In this document: in pieces, positions 13,733 through 26,552 of the stretch
Layout: each line of letters begins with the position of its first letter
Numbering within the stretch: position 1 is the first letter of the stretch
From: Hirudo medicinalis
Taxonomy: Eukaryota > Annelida > Clitellata > Hirudinida > Hirudinidae
Assembly: GCA_011800805.1 (NCBI GenBank)
Contig: MPNW01000158.1
Location: 34,575 to 98,574, forward strand
Reading direction: 5' to 3'
DNA length: 64,000 bases
Notes under the pieces: model-generated
The model's input: the letters and a program-made list of their open reading frames with translations, nothing else
The model's database searches: none
Told to the model about the DNA's origin: nothing
Program-made: the position numbers and the translations under genes

Positions 13733-14223
13733 CTCATCTGTGGAACATGCAACGCTTCAACCTCTCAAAAATTAGTTAGGCGATAAAAGAAAGCTTCTTC
13801 GATTACGAGACCTTCAAAACCATTCATCGCCTGCAGCCATAAATTTGCCGATTTTCCACAAAATAGAAACGCCGATGGGTTTCGCCAACTACCTTTTCAA
13901 CTCACCAGTGCTTAGAGATGCGCGGAACCAATAAATATTTTAATATTTTTGACAGCTATTACATGATGTCGTCGGACCCACACATCTACAAAAGTGCTTT
14001 GTTTATTAATGATAAATTTGATTTCGACCTGTTTTCGGTCTGCTTTAGTGAATAACCCCCACCCCTCGAGGGTTTACCGGGGACCGATCTAGGCCGATGC
14101 GACCGACCAGCAACCATTTAAACGCGGAAACGATTCAGATACGAAGCATTTTATTTTTGAAACAATTTAAATTTGAAGCATTTGAATTTTAAAGTCTAAA
14201 GACTCAACCAATGGCGAGATTAT
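13733..14223. other. Spacer between SGF11 and TPX2
   Basis: About 490 bp between two minus-strand genes. Likely contains the SGF11 promoter/5' UTR and the TPX2 3' UTR. No other gene seen. Confidence 0.5.
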
Positions 14224-15833
14224 TCACATTTTGTTCATATATTTTTCAGTCAGTCTCCTTGAAAAGTTTGGAGTTTTGGGATCAGTGAGTGGCCTGCTGC
14301 TAGGCTCTACGGAAACAGGTTTGAAATTTCGAACAGGGTGTGCCTTGTGTACTGCTTGCTCCCTAAACTTCCTCACCTCTTCTGCTTCCTCTTCAATTCT
14401 TCTAAGTTCGATCTGAGCACGGAACTCATCTGCCTCCACTTGTTTGGCTTGCAGATATTTACCCATATCTTTCCATGCCGCCACTCTCCTCTCTGTATGC
14501 AGAGGCAGGTGCATGTCCCTCTCCTCCACGGTGATGTTGTGGCCCTTAGAGCTCGGTTTTTCAGGCACAAATGGCTCCATCTCGAGCACTGTTGCCCGTC
14601 GGGCCCGAAAGTTGGCATTCTCCTTCTCCATCCTTCGTTCCTCTGCAAGTTTCTTTTGCCACTTTTCATGCTGGGCACTGACTCTTTTTTCAATTTCAAG
14701 ATCAAATGGCTCAGGAACAGTTATAGGCTTGGATTTCTTGGCTGGTAGAACAGGTTCAAAGCATGGCAGTGGCTGAGCATAAAATTCTCTTGCCTCCTTT
14801 TCTGCTTCAAAGACTTTCTTAATCTTTTCTTCCTTCTTCTGCATCATCTCCTTGTCTCTTGACTCAAATGAGAATGGAATGGGCTCAACCTTCCGGCGCT
14901 CCAGATGTGGCTTGAAAGGAGAAGCGTTTGCAGGAAGGGGGCATATCTTTGGTATTCCGGTCACCATCGAGTCGTGTTTCAATTCCGCGTTCTTAGTAGC
15001 ATGCAGCTTTGAAAAAGCAGGTGATTGGGGAACAGTGAGTGGAATATGTTTGCGGGGTTTGAGACCAACAGGGCCTTCAAGAATTTTGTGATTAAGAGGT
15101 TTAGCATGAAAATTACCATCATTTGAATTTTCATTTTGAAAGGCCATAACATCCATAAAATTTGCTGGCTTCTCAGTCTCTTTGCGTGGCTTTGTACGAA
15201 ACCTGACGGGAGTTTTGGTGGTAAATTTGGCACACCTCTCTGCTAATGTCTCAACTTTATCCCCAGGCTTGTTTTCCCTGGTAGGTTCTTTACCATGAAA
15301 GACAAATGGCTCTGGTCTTGTTCGCCCTGGATAAAAGTTGAAATCCTGCTGCTTTCTGAGGGTTTTCACAAAATCAACAGCCTCATCAACAGCAGTTGAT
15401 TGCTTGTTTGAGTCAATTTCCTTCACACGATTATCAGTTGCAAAATTGAAACCTATGGGCCTTGTGAGGGGCTTTTTGCCAGGAGCTGTTGAACTTTGTG
15501 CATCCAGAGACTTTCTATGCTCTTTGGCAGCCATCAACTTTTTCTTGGCCAAATTCGCTTTGGCTTCTTTTATGCGTTCCAGCTCTCGCTCTTCCGCGGT
15601 CAAATGGTTTTGCCTTTGAAATTTCGGTTGACGTTTCATCAGCATAGGAGTCTTTGGAATCGTGAGAGCAGGTCTAATGTTGAAATATAATAATTTAAAA
15701 TGTCTATCAAAAAGCTGGTGCACTTAAACAGCGATCGTAATTTAAACTCACACCTTTTTCTTTTCCTATCTTGAGCTCGATTATCCGTTGCAAGTGACAT
15801 GCTTTCATCATTAAAATCAAGTGAAGTCTCCAT
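14224..15833 (-). CDS. TPX2: TPX2-like spindle assembly factor, short form
   Basis: Microtubule-nucleation factor of the Ran-dependent spindle pathway. Two minus-strand exons, 15754-15833 and 14224-15673, joined in phase 2, give about 509 aa. The start is the ATG at 15833; an in-frame ATG at 15875 is also possible. Visible family landmarks: RKRKRPALTIPKTP, KKPLTRPIGFNF, EGPVGLKPRKHIPLTVPQSP, SPFKPHLERRKVEPIPFSFE, long basic/acidic helices, and the C-terminal block AHPVRNFKPV...RPLTDPKTPNFSRR. These align with about the last two thirds of vertebrate TPX2. The N-terminal Aurora-A-binding segment is not visible here or in the 870 bp upstream. Most of the protein is one exon, unlike neighbouring genes. 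Confidence 0.88.
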
Positions 15834-16708
15834 AATTTTATCGACTCTTACAAATCGGACATCCAATCGAAACAAATTTCAAATCAGCGATGGCGGCCAA
15901 GTAAAACAAATATCCCCAAAAGGTATAAGTGTAAAAATCGCATTTTAAAGTTTTAAATTGTTTAAAAACCAAAGTCAATGTTTTGACTTATTATTAAAAG
16001 GCAATTTAAATTTGTAGATAATTTTTTAAAACTGATCAAGCTAATCTAGGCCTTAACTCCACTTTGTAGGCAAAGTATCGGAGTACCACAGAACCAAGGA
16101 TCACAGAATTTTCTTCTGCCACTAGTGTTCCACATTTATTCGTTAGTCGTAATTTGAGAGCAGTCTCCCTTTCATGCCACTGGAGCTAATGCATCATTCT
16201 GGTTCCCAGACACCGGCCCCCGGTTTTCAACAATTGCCAATAAATTAAGTTTTTAAGAAGTTAACAATTTTAAGATCGCGATCCCAAGAACGTTTTTATA
16301 TCGACGCATATCGAAATCTCATCGAATTTAACAATACCAGAATCAAGACGACTAAATATAATCTCAATTGTAGCAATAAGGTTGAAAATAAAATATAGAT
16401 ACCCAGTGACCAGACAAATTTACTTAACCGATCCCGATTATGATATAATCCACCTGATAATCATGAAGCAGTGAAGTAATGTTTTACAGGAATAATTTTC
16501 TTTTGCAACTAAGAACTTTCTTTGCCTTTGAGCTTTTTCTCCTATCACAACAAATGAAAAATAGCCTTGTAGTCACGTGACAAATAAATTATGCAATTTA
16601 TCAATTTAGCAATTTGTCAATTTATGCAAAGACCAAGAGTTTATGTTATGAATTCTTAGGTTTAAAATTAATCTACATGTTTAACTAATTAAGCACATGA
16701 TTATATAT
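15834..16708. other. Spacer between TPX2 and amnionless
   Basis: About 875 bp with no exon that I can support on either strand. I looked specifically for an Aurora-A-binding TPX2 exon and saw none. Confidence 0.45.
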
Positions 16709-19700
16709 TCAGCAACCCACATCAAAAAATGGGTTCTCAAAGGCCAAGTTGCTGTCTCCCGTCTCTAGCTTTGATTTCTTCTTCAGCTTCGTGGCTGTCT
16801 CGACATTAATCGATGAAGAAGGTACTGGAGATGGCAGAAGATGAGGTGGTTGATGAGGTTGTGTTGCACCCTGACGACCAAACATCGGGTTGTCAAAAGA
16901 AAATTCACTTTCAGTGGCTTCCAAACCAGTCTCTTCCTTCATCTTCTTATGGAAATAATCAGAGGATTCACCAGACACCCTCCTCTCCAGGTTCGAAAAT
17001 ATGAGCCTAAAAAAAAAGTATAGCAGTAATGAACAGATGCACAAGATGAAAAATGAAGGTTATCACATAACCTTAATTAATTAATATCTTGGAAAATCCA
17101 AAATAAACTAACATGGAAAATCCTAATGATATAAAAATAAGTGCATCGTTAAATTAATTTCAAATCTTTTTAAACATTAAAAACTGCTGAACCTTGGACT
17201 AAAGGTCCCTATGGTAGCTTTGATTTTCCTACCAGCCTCCTGGAGCATGCCGCCTGCGCCATCGTTGCCATCTCTGGCTGCATTCAGAACGTCATGGTCC
17301 ACTAACTTGGCTCTTGGTTCTGTCATTTCCATTTGGGATGCCTTTGGATTTATTAGACATTTACATTGCAAATTTAATAATTTTGAAATAATAATCAAAG
17401 TACGTTGTAGAATGTTTAACATTTATTCAGTTTAATATCATAAACTGTGCAATGATTTCATGAATCATATTTAGGCGATTGAAAATAAATCAAAATATCG
17501 AAGTTTGATGTTGGCATTAATAGAAACAATAATGAAACCTAATAATATTAACTAATGGAGTGCTAAAGCTCCCAATTGGACTCAGTACAAAAACAGGAAG
17601 GAAGAAGCCATTAACCACCTCAGACCTTGAAAACCCAACAAAGGTCGGGTCGGACATGGAGGACGGGCTACTGTCAAAGATGGCACTATTGTCGAATATT
17701 ACGCTCCTTCTGTTTGTTCTCGTGGTTACCACGTTTTGACCCGGGATCATCGCGGACAGTCTGTCCCTTATTCTTGGAATGTATTGGCTGGAAGTGATGT
17801 TAAACAACATCATCGATATCTCAGTATTGTCACCAAATGACATTAATTAACATTTGCAGTGAACGATTTAAATTTAAAATTACACCAAAAATCATGCAGG
17901 AGTTTACATATGTAAAAAAAACTATATTAAATAAAATCTGATTATATCAACATTGACAATGTTGCTCTTTTAGCTAAATTAATATTAATTATTAATACTA
18001 AGTAAACTGTCTATTACCAAGGTTGAGTGCATAAAGGCCAGAATTAAAAGTAAGACACATTTTTAATGAATGAAATCATTCTTTAAAATGACTTCCTTCA
18101 TTTTTGAAGGACGTGATAAATCATTTACAATCAATCTTTCCGAGCAATTGCATCGAACATCGAACACGCATCTCGGCATTCGAACGAACGAAAACAACCG
18201 AGAGATCGATTGAAGGGTTGAAAGGGTCACCTTTTGATTCTGTGCCTCACATTGAACGCAAGAGCACAAACGATGATTACGACGACGACGACGAGGAAGA
18301 GACTCAAACCGAGACCGAGTCTACTTTGTGCTTGCTCACCTAAGCCAAATAATAATAACAACAATTATTGTTTTATTATTATTATTACTTAATTAATACT
18401 CAATTAACTACTTTTAGTAGTAGTTAGAGTGGCGGCAGTGATGATGAGCCGATGCCGAAAGCATTAAAAGTTTCCATAAAATTCATTTATCAAACCTGTT
18501 TGGGAATCCGTCGATGCAGAGAAGTTACTTTTCGAGGTGACGAAACTTATCGAACCGAGGCAGATCTTGTTATCTTTGACTTTAAATCGAGAGATCAACT
18601 CGCTATCATTAAAACCATTGAATTTCATCCATCTAATTGCTCCATTAATCGAGCGGTCGCACAGAATCAGACTAAGCGTTCAAAGTCGATGATGCAGAAT
18701 GTGATGGTGATTTTTAAAAATTACTTTTCCAACCTTTCTCGATCACGTTCCTAAGTTCGCGTCCGATTCGAATTCCTTCACCATTCGACGAGATGTCGAT
18801 CAACGCCACCTGCACCCTGTTGCTTGATATCTTCGAGACGGACACGTTCACCAGATTCATGTGGTTCTGCATTGATAACATTGATCACATTGATGACATT
18901 GATAACGACAAGATTAGGATTATCTCGACGACGACGACAAATAAATCTTGTCACTTTTATCATTGCAGAAAAATTACAACATATTTTAACAAAACATGAG
19001 AGAGTCACTCACCACAGAAATATGTTCCAGAAGATCCTGTATTTTGTAGTAGAACACCCTGGCACTGAAGCATGACGAATCAATTGGAGAGGTCAACAAA
19101 ACACCTGAAGAACAGATCAATTATTATCATATAAATTAATATTATTATTATCATGTAAATTATTATTATTATTATCATAAATTTAAACCCTTTCCCTACA
19201 TTGAAGCAAATCGAAGAAAAAGACTCGTTAGCAAATCATCGTCAATATCATCACCATCCAGACAGAATGTTAAATGTGTGGAAATAACAAGATCTTCAAA
19301 TAGCATCAAGTGCTGTTATAATCGAACTCATCAAATTTGTTCCCACTAACCACAAACTGGGCAGCAGTGACCTTCAGGAGTGAACCAATCAGTGCAGGGG
19401 TACTTCTCAGGACAGGTTTTCCTCTTGCAAATGTGCTCTTTTATCTGTTTGATTGGAATTTCAATTCTATTAATAAAGTTCTTAATAGACATGCACACTA
19501 TTTTCTGCACCTGATGGTCAACAGAATTTAATTGTGGGCAACATGCAGGAAATGTTTTAAAGATACTGACTCAATAAATCCAAGGAAATCATTAAAAAGC
19601 AGTCTTCTCACTTAATGTGCTTGCTAAAATTTAAATTTGAACCGGTCGATACGAAGAATATCGAGAAAGAAATTCTAGCAACGCTCGACCTTCCCGATGT

Positions 19701-21190
19701 TGTTTCCGCATTCGCAGTCGGAAACTTCGTTGCACGTCTGCCCTGCGATGTTGATGACGGTGGTGGTCGGCCAAAAGAAGTGATCGCTGACGTCCGAATT
19801 TTTTACGAGGCTGATGAAGGAGGGAGTGTTTTGATACTGGAAAGGATGATTTCATCGTTATTTAGCCCTATTTCCGAGGAATAATAAAAGTCAGGCAAAT
19901 TGCTTGAGTTTAATGATTGCCTCTTTTACATCTTGAATATCATTTTTTAGTTATTTATTGTTATTGACAAAATATAAGTAAGTGATGAATATTTGACTAT
20001 TAAACTAGTATTTAGTTTGTCAAAAGCGTAATAAGTTAACCCTGTTGAACATCTTCAAAACTCCGACACTGAGAGCCAGGTTCGACTCCACCTGGACGAG
20101 GAGACTTGAAAACTTGGTGAACACCACTTCGTCCGACTTGCACGGGACCCTCTCCGTGTCGAGTCTGAACCTCGGTCTTTCCAGGCAGTCCACCCCCTCG
20201 ACCTTCGTGATCTCACACCAGTTGCTCTCGTCCAACCACCATCCCCTCTCTCTTGCATTGAAGCGAATCTCTTTCCAAATATTTACAGTAATGGTAATGA
20301 TAATGATGATGATGACAATAATTTAAAGTGAAGTATAAACCAGGTTTATATGATCACTAGTTTCTATTTAAATTATGATGATCTTGTTGGCATGATTGAT
20401 GCTACGCTATATATGGCACATCACATAACTTTAAAAAATAACTTATGATTCCATTGGGAGTAGGAATAGCCAGTAGAAGTCTACCATATAAAATGCTACT
20501 AACCCCCTCCAACTGCACACAATGGATCTACGGTATTAGTCTGTGTGACACCGATACCAGAATCATCAAAAAAAATCAGCTCTCCATTGAAGGCCAGATG
20601 CTGCAATAAAAATTGCTATTATTACTGACTTGGTACAACTAAGTAACTAATTAATATGTTTTCACTGTTTTTTATTTACTCTTAATTAAATTTTGACAGA
20701 ATAATCTAACTTTTATTTTCTTTAAAACCTAGAAGCAATTACTGAAATGCTTTGGTTGACTAGGCTCTCTCAGTAAATCACGATAACAAATCGATATAAC
20801 GATTTAAATAAACGAATCACCATTTCTGTAACGGAAATATTCTGTTGGAGGAAGATGACGGTAGGCGTCGACTCCGGAGACGGAAAGGCAATGGTGTCCT
20901 TAGAACACGGGACTCTGTTCAGGTTCCAATTGTTGGGATTGCTCCACTTGCCGTCATGCACCCAACGCATGATTTTGCAGTCGCTCAAAGCTGGAGATGG
21001 ATGTCAAAACAAACATTCGATTAAGAAAAGTAGACGCCACTAGCAGACGTAAGTATGAGAGTCAACATCATTAAAAATGTTGTTGATGATGTTGAAATAA
21101 ATATAAAATGCAATGCTAAAAAACATTAAATATCTCAGATTGAAATACTTTACCAATAATAAAAATAGTAATTAGATATCGGTTCAACAT
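16709..21190 (-). CDS. AMN: Amnionless homologue
   Basis: Single-pass partner of cubilin in clathrin-mediated endocytosis. Twelve minus-strand exons: 21154-21190, 20821-20990, 20504-20600, 20041-20270, 19683-19836, 19351-19437, 19013-19104, 18734-18866, 18231-18339, 17640-17787, 17193-17341, 16709-17006; 567 aa in frame. Shows a signal peptide, WVHDGKWSNPNNWNLNRVPC (amnionless N-terminal repeat), a second such repeat (WWLDESNWCE...ERVPCKSDEV), a VWC-like cysteine module (CECGNN...GHCCPVCG), SPIDSSCFSARVFYYK, and a membrane helix rich in Val/Ile at about 342-363 followed by RHRIKR. The long cytoplasmic tail has FDNPMF and FENPFF, the FxNPxF sorting signals of this family, plus a degenerate FDNSAIF. 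Exons 10-11 are inferred from phase and splice sites rather than homology. Confidence 0.88.
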
Positions 21191-22115
21191 TATCCGAATT
21201 TATCTATGTTAATGTGTTTAGTAATATATAATTTATCAATATTAGTCGCAAACAAAATGTCTCGTCGATATCGTCAGATAACAGATCATTAGGGGCGTAC
21301 ATCAAAGTTCTGCAAGGCAGGCAAGAATCAAAGTTCTCTTGAAGAACCGTTGTGGCGCTAACTCAACTCAAGCTCTGATGAAGCTGTGCATCGTTATAAG
21401 AAACGATCTCTTATCGATATTTAGGATAAACTTGCCATTTAACCATATTTAAAGAACAATGAAATAAACCTAATACTACAAAAGGCTGCATTAGGTTTAT
21501 TTGGAGAGCTGTGGACATTTCCCCTCCTCCGAATCTTTCCAATAAATGTCTGATCTTAAATGTTGTGAAGTTGACAGGTTATTACATGTGAACTGTTATT
21601 AATAACATTCACTTCAAAGATGTTTTTTGGCAAAATTTTCACTCAAATCGTTGAAAGTCTAGATCCCCACAGATCATATGCATTTTTTTTATGGTGAACC
21701 CCAATAGATTTTTTTGGAATGGAAAAGGGACGTAAAGTTGAAAACATTGTGGATTGGAATAATCATCCTGAAGATGGTACAAAAATGCATTACTCTTCAA
21801 TTCAGCCATATTCAGAATAATTCAGAAATCATTTGACCTTATAAAAATATCATTATATGCTATGAAATATTGTTAGGATAATTATTTTTTTAATTAGTTG
21901 CAAAGTTTTGATATAATGAGATTTGATGTATTTACAAAATTACTTATGAATATTTTTATTATTAATATAGAATATCCAGGTTGATTTCTGTTGGTTAATT
22001 ACTCGCACCTTTTGCAAGTTGTTTAGAGCAGATGTAAATAAACCCGCCGATAAAAATTTTTCCTTGTCGCAACATTCTGCACAATCGGCAATTTCTCTTA
22101 ATTTACATTTCTGAA
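21191..22115. other. Divergent intergenic region, amnionless / syntaxin-16
   Basis: About 925 bp between two head-to-head genes, so promoters of both probably lie here. AT-rich; no coding exon or clear core promoter motif identified. Confidence 0.5.
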
Positions 22116-25100
22116 ATGGCTACCAGAAGTTTGACAGAAGCTTTTATTCTGATGCGAAACAATGCTTTGCAAAACAAGCATTTATTTTCTGACCACGTAG
22201 GCAACGCTTATTTAAATAAATTTTCTAAAATGATATACTATTACACAATTATAACAATAATCGAAACTAAACATAAAGATAAAACTCGAAAATTTCAGTT
22301 GAAATATCTTAAATGACAATTGCTCCAAAGTGATTTTAAGATAAATATTGACTCTTAAAGCAGATTACCAATGACCAATCTGCCTTGGTCACCAGGGATG
22401 AGACTGACATAGAGTTGGGAAATTCAGTCATTAAGAATGGGTACCTCCTGCCACAATGGTGATCATTAAAAGTCTATTTTAATGTTAAGAGTTTCACTAA
22501 ATATTAGATTTTTATATATTTGTTTGATAATATTGTTGGTCAAAATTTATCGTATCATTCATTTAAGTTTTATGAGAATCTTACCTGAAACTAAGTTTAA
22601 AGAACTATATGTAAAAGATTTGCTTATGAAAATTAATTTGTGATCTTATTTTTTGTTTCATTGAACCGATGAGCTTAAAACTGAAATTGTTGTTTTAGGT
22701 CAGACAAGGTGGAGGAAGTAAGCATTACATTTGTTGTTTGAAGCATTAAAACATCTTGAGGTTTTAAATCTATTTTTATTGTCTCTGCAGATTCGATTAG
22801 AAATTGGAAAAATCAGTTCAAAAAGTATTATGTGCTTTTGATTTATTCATTAGATGCAGTTAATAATTAAAGTCATTCTTTTATTGCTGCTCGGTGATTG
22901 AAGTCCGTTTTGTTTTCAGTGAAAATGCTGAACGAACTTCACGACAAGCATCTAAACAGGCCGACGATGGACGACAGCATCTCAGAAGAAAAGGAAATTG
23001 AAAGTTTAACCAACGAAATCACGCAGGCAAGTCGCGAATCACTTAATTTATAAGCATAATGATGAAAATTGACAATTGGCTTAAAAAGTAGTTCTTTCTA
23101 CAGAAATATTCATAAACAATATTCATGAAATTCAAATGGTTGCATCAATAATTGGAAACAGGCAGACGCATTTGACGTGGTTATTTTTCACATTGGTTTT
23201 GCCAAATCCAAAGTTGAAATCTCTTTGACATTTGCAAAACGATGATGATGATTATTATCATAAGCACTGGTCATTTTACATCTCATGACATTAATTTAGT
23301 TTGGCATTAATATATTTTATTATTTATTATTTATTTATATCTTGATGAAGAGACAATATATTCAGATTTGGTAGAAATATTTAAAGTACGACTACCGAAA
23401 TTTGGATATTGATTAAAAAAGAAGGAATGGTTTATCACACAGACACTAGTCTCCTTAAACCACTATAAATAATGTATGTGTACTTCATTTATATAGTGCC
23501 ATATGCATAGCGTCAGAGGCACTTCTTGTCAACCATTTACATAGTGCTCCTTCCCAAGGGTGCTTGCAGCAGTGCAGGCTGGGTTTCGAACACGACACAT
23601 TATGACTGTTGCCATTACCTCCGTATGCAGGAACGCAACCCATTCGGCCAACCTGCACGTAAAAATAAAATGTTATGTTATGTTATGTTATTGGTCCAAT
23701 CAACGTCATGAAATGATATTTACGGAAGCATTTTTCAACCCTAACTTAGCATTATTTTATTATTATTCCAATTTTAAGTCATGAAGTTATAAATTCTAAC
23801 TTTTTTTTGAGCAGATATTTCAAAGAAGCAACAGGTTGATTCAGCAGTTTGGCGGCCTTTGTCGGGTAGCCAGTGGCAAAGAGCTCCAGTTGGGTCAGAA
23901 CATGACCTCCACGGTAGCAAGGACTCTTCAGGAGCTTTCAACTGCCTTCAGATCATCTCAGTCCTCTTACCTTAAGAGTTGGTTTAATAATAATTAATAT
24001 TATTTATCTGTATTATTGTTGTTATTAATTTTTCCACTAGCTAACGTTCGTTCCGTAGGACGAGATTGCAACAGTCATTAACGGTGTTTAAGTTTTACGT
24101 TAAATTTTGAAAAGCCACATTGGATTAATTATTCATGAGGTTCAACAATGACATCAAACAATGATTAATGTCGTTTGGCTTGATGCAACGACAATATTAT
24201 TATTGAGCTTATGAATATGTAATCATCGTGAAACTCGCATTCAGAACTCCAAGGACGAGAGGAAAGACACAGTCAGTACTTCATGCCCGAATCGACATTC
24301 CTCGACATGGAACCAGAGGAGAATGCAGACTTTGTAATGTGGAATTATTAAATGTTATTCACAATGATTTTACCAATTAATCATCTTTAATTGAATAAAT
24401 AAATAAATTATTTATTGCATTTCACCTTAAACACGAAATTAGTCAATGTCTTTTTATTTAAATTGTGCATTTAATTTGAATTTTAAAACTGGTCTTCAAG
24501 CTTATCATCATTTCTACCTCTGATAACAGAGGATGGAGTCAACAATATTTTGTAATTTGATCTTCTAGGCATTTATTCCCCCCCCCCAGAAAAGAATAGT
24601 TGTAACATTCAAATCTAAAAACTTTTCACATGTACAAACTCAAACTCTACAAATGCATTGCTGTTCTTAGTTCTAAACATTCCATTCTTTTATCAGAGGG
24701 GCTTTACAACAGTTCAGATGCAGGCAATAGATGACGATTCTCTGATGGTCGAGCAGAGGGAGAAGGAGATCATGCAGATAGTTCGATCCATTCAGGACCT
24801 CAATGACATCTTCAAGGAACTGTCCTTCATGATTGTGGATCAGGTGCAATTTTACTGCTCGTCTAGGTTTTACTTTCTCGTCCAGGAGGCATTTAGAGTG
24901 ATGTTTAATTTATCCCGCCTTGGTTTATCCCATTGGACGAGGCTATTTAACCATGGAAAGCTGATTCGGTTATCTGCCGTTGATATCCTTTGTTTGTATT
25001 ACGCCATGCCGGTATTTATAATCAAGAATTACTCTAAAACACTTGTCGCAGGGCACAATTTTGGACAGAATTGACTACAACATTGAGACGTCTTCGCACA

Positions 25101-25234
25101 ACATCGAGAGCGGCCTCGTGCAGCTGCAAAAGGCCGAGAAGTACCAGAAGAAGAACAGGAAGATGCATGTCATCGCTTGCCTCTGCATTCTAATTGTACT
25201 GATGCTCATTATATTGATTGCTGTCAAGCGTTAA
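22116..25234 (+). CDS. STX16: Syntaxin-16
   Basis: Qa-SNARE of the trans-Golgi network for endosome-to-Golgi retrograde fusion. Nine exons: 22116-22196, 22364-22458, 22699-22717, 22791-22824, 22920-23026, 23815-23977, 24245-24333, 24697-24843, 25052-25234, giving 305 aa. The N-terminus [20 protein letters not shown] matches the family. The middle [14 protein letters not shown], then the SNARE motif (about 206-262) with the zero-layer Gln in [13 protein letters not shown], then KYQKKNRKM and a C-terminal membrane anchor ending AVKR. Exon 3 is only 19 nt. Intron 5 uses a GC donor (CAG|GCAAGT at 23027). Intron 5 carries a SINE-like insertion. Length is close to the vertebrate protein (about 325 aa). 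Confidence 0.95.
23472..23660 (-). mobile_element. tRNA-derived SINE-like element, near full length
   Basis: Reverse-oriented copy in syntaxin-16 intron 5. On the minus strand: GCAGGTTGGCCGAATGGGTT head, GTGTTCGAAACCC B-box-like site, AGCCTGC stem, and the GCGC body/tail shared with copies at 9306, 25405 and 44731. Confidence 0.7.
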
Positions 25235-26552
25235 GTCCTTTGTATTGCCTTTGCTGCTATCACTGCCGTTGTTATTATTTTTTTGTCATAATTAAGCCAC
25301 TTGCTGATAACTCCTGAAGCTGTTGAAATTTACTCTATAAAGTTGACGCTGTTGTTGTCGGTATCATAATTATTATTGTTTTTGTTGTTGACGTCTCTGT
25401 TGGCGTGCAGGTTGGCCAAATGGGTTTCTGCATACGGCAGTAATGGCAACAGTCATAATGTGTCGTATTCGAAACCCAGCCTGCATTGCCACAAGCGCCC
25501 TTGGGAAGGAGCGCTATATAAATGCTTAAAAATGCGCTTCTGATGCTATGCATATGGCGCTATATAAAAAATGAACTACATCTCCTTTGTCATCATTGGT
25601 TTGGCATAATTTGCTGAAGTTTACTTATTGTACGCCATTATTTAACTCTACTCCTGGATCAGTTGCATTTGGTAAATCACACATATTTATTTAAATAATT
25701 TGTCTTGATAATTTTCCCAACCTGCAATTCTTTTTTTTTTTAGTCAAAGGAGAATATTTCAGCAATTCCTCATTTGAAAATGCTTCATATTTATTACTGT
25801 CTGATCGTGATGCTGACACTAGCAGCTGCAGGGAAACTATATCTAGTCAACTGTTTGATAATGTCGTGAGAACACCTTTTCCGCTATGCTGCTTATCACG
25901 ATTGAAGTCCTATCAATTTTTAGAAATAATCAACTAACTCATTCGTTCAGTTTTCTGCTCAACTGAGTGATGTGAAGCAGAGGGAGTGTGTCGGTTGGCG
26001 GTTTATGATGTCTCTAACATTAATTTTTTATGCTGGATGCTTTACATCTCAGCATTAAATGTTGCCCGTTAAACTACATCTATGAACCATTACATTAAAA
26101 TATAGGCGGTAATCGACATGGTTAACCATTGATAACAGCGCAGTCATTAATTCGATTGTAAATTCCTATTAGGTGGTGTTTAGATAAGCAGTTTAACAAG
26201 ATTTTACCAGAGTAAATGGTGAATCTAGTGTCAATGTTTTCACAAATAAATAAAACTTTAGTTAATACATTATTCTTGTTTTTAAAAAATGTAGCTACAA
26301 GCTAATTTAATAATGGCAGATTTAATTATCTGATGTCATTGAAGAGTTCTTCAAATACTTTTGAATGTTTTATTCTGAAGTTAAATAAAGTTGAATTTGT
26401 TTCCATAAACACGTAGCATAAATATAATTTTATTATAAATTGTAATAAATACTTTACAAAATGAAAAAACGTTGATGTATATTTTAAGTCCGTTTTTAAA
26501 GCTTAGGCAGCTCTGCATATTTACCTTGCAACGAATTCTGGTCAGCACAAAA
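25235..26552. other. Intergenic region syntaxin-16 / PDHA, with SINE
   Basis: Contains the syntaxin-16 3' UTR, GTT/ATT-rich low-complexity DNA, one full SINE-like copy (25405) and the presumed PDHA promoter. No additional coding exon supported. Confidence 0.5.
25405..25580 (+). mobile_element. tRNA-derived SINE-like element (reference copy)
   Basis: The first ~80 nt can fold like a tRNA: GCAGGTTGG (25407-25415) pairs with CCAGCCTGC (25476-25484). An A-box-like TTGGCCAAATGGG sits at about 25412-25424 and a B-box-like TATTCGAAACCC at about 25467-25477. The body (ACAAGCGCCCTTGGGAAGGA, GCGCTATATAAATG) and a tail with GCATATGGCGCTATATAAA follow. At least three other long copies and three 3' fragments occur in this window in both orientations. 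No coding capacity; presumably mobilised by a LINE. Confidence 0.7.

Noticed and set aside
14231..15690. Long + strand ORFs opposite TPX2
   Set aside because: Shadow frames of the TPX2 coding exon.
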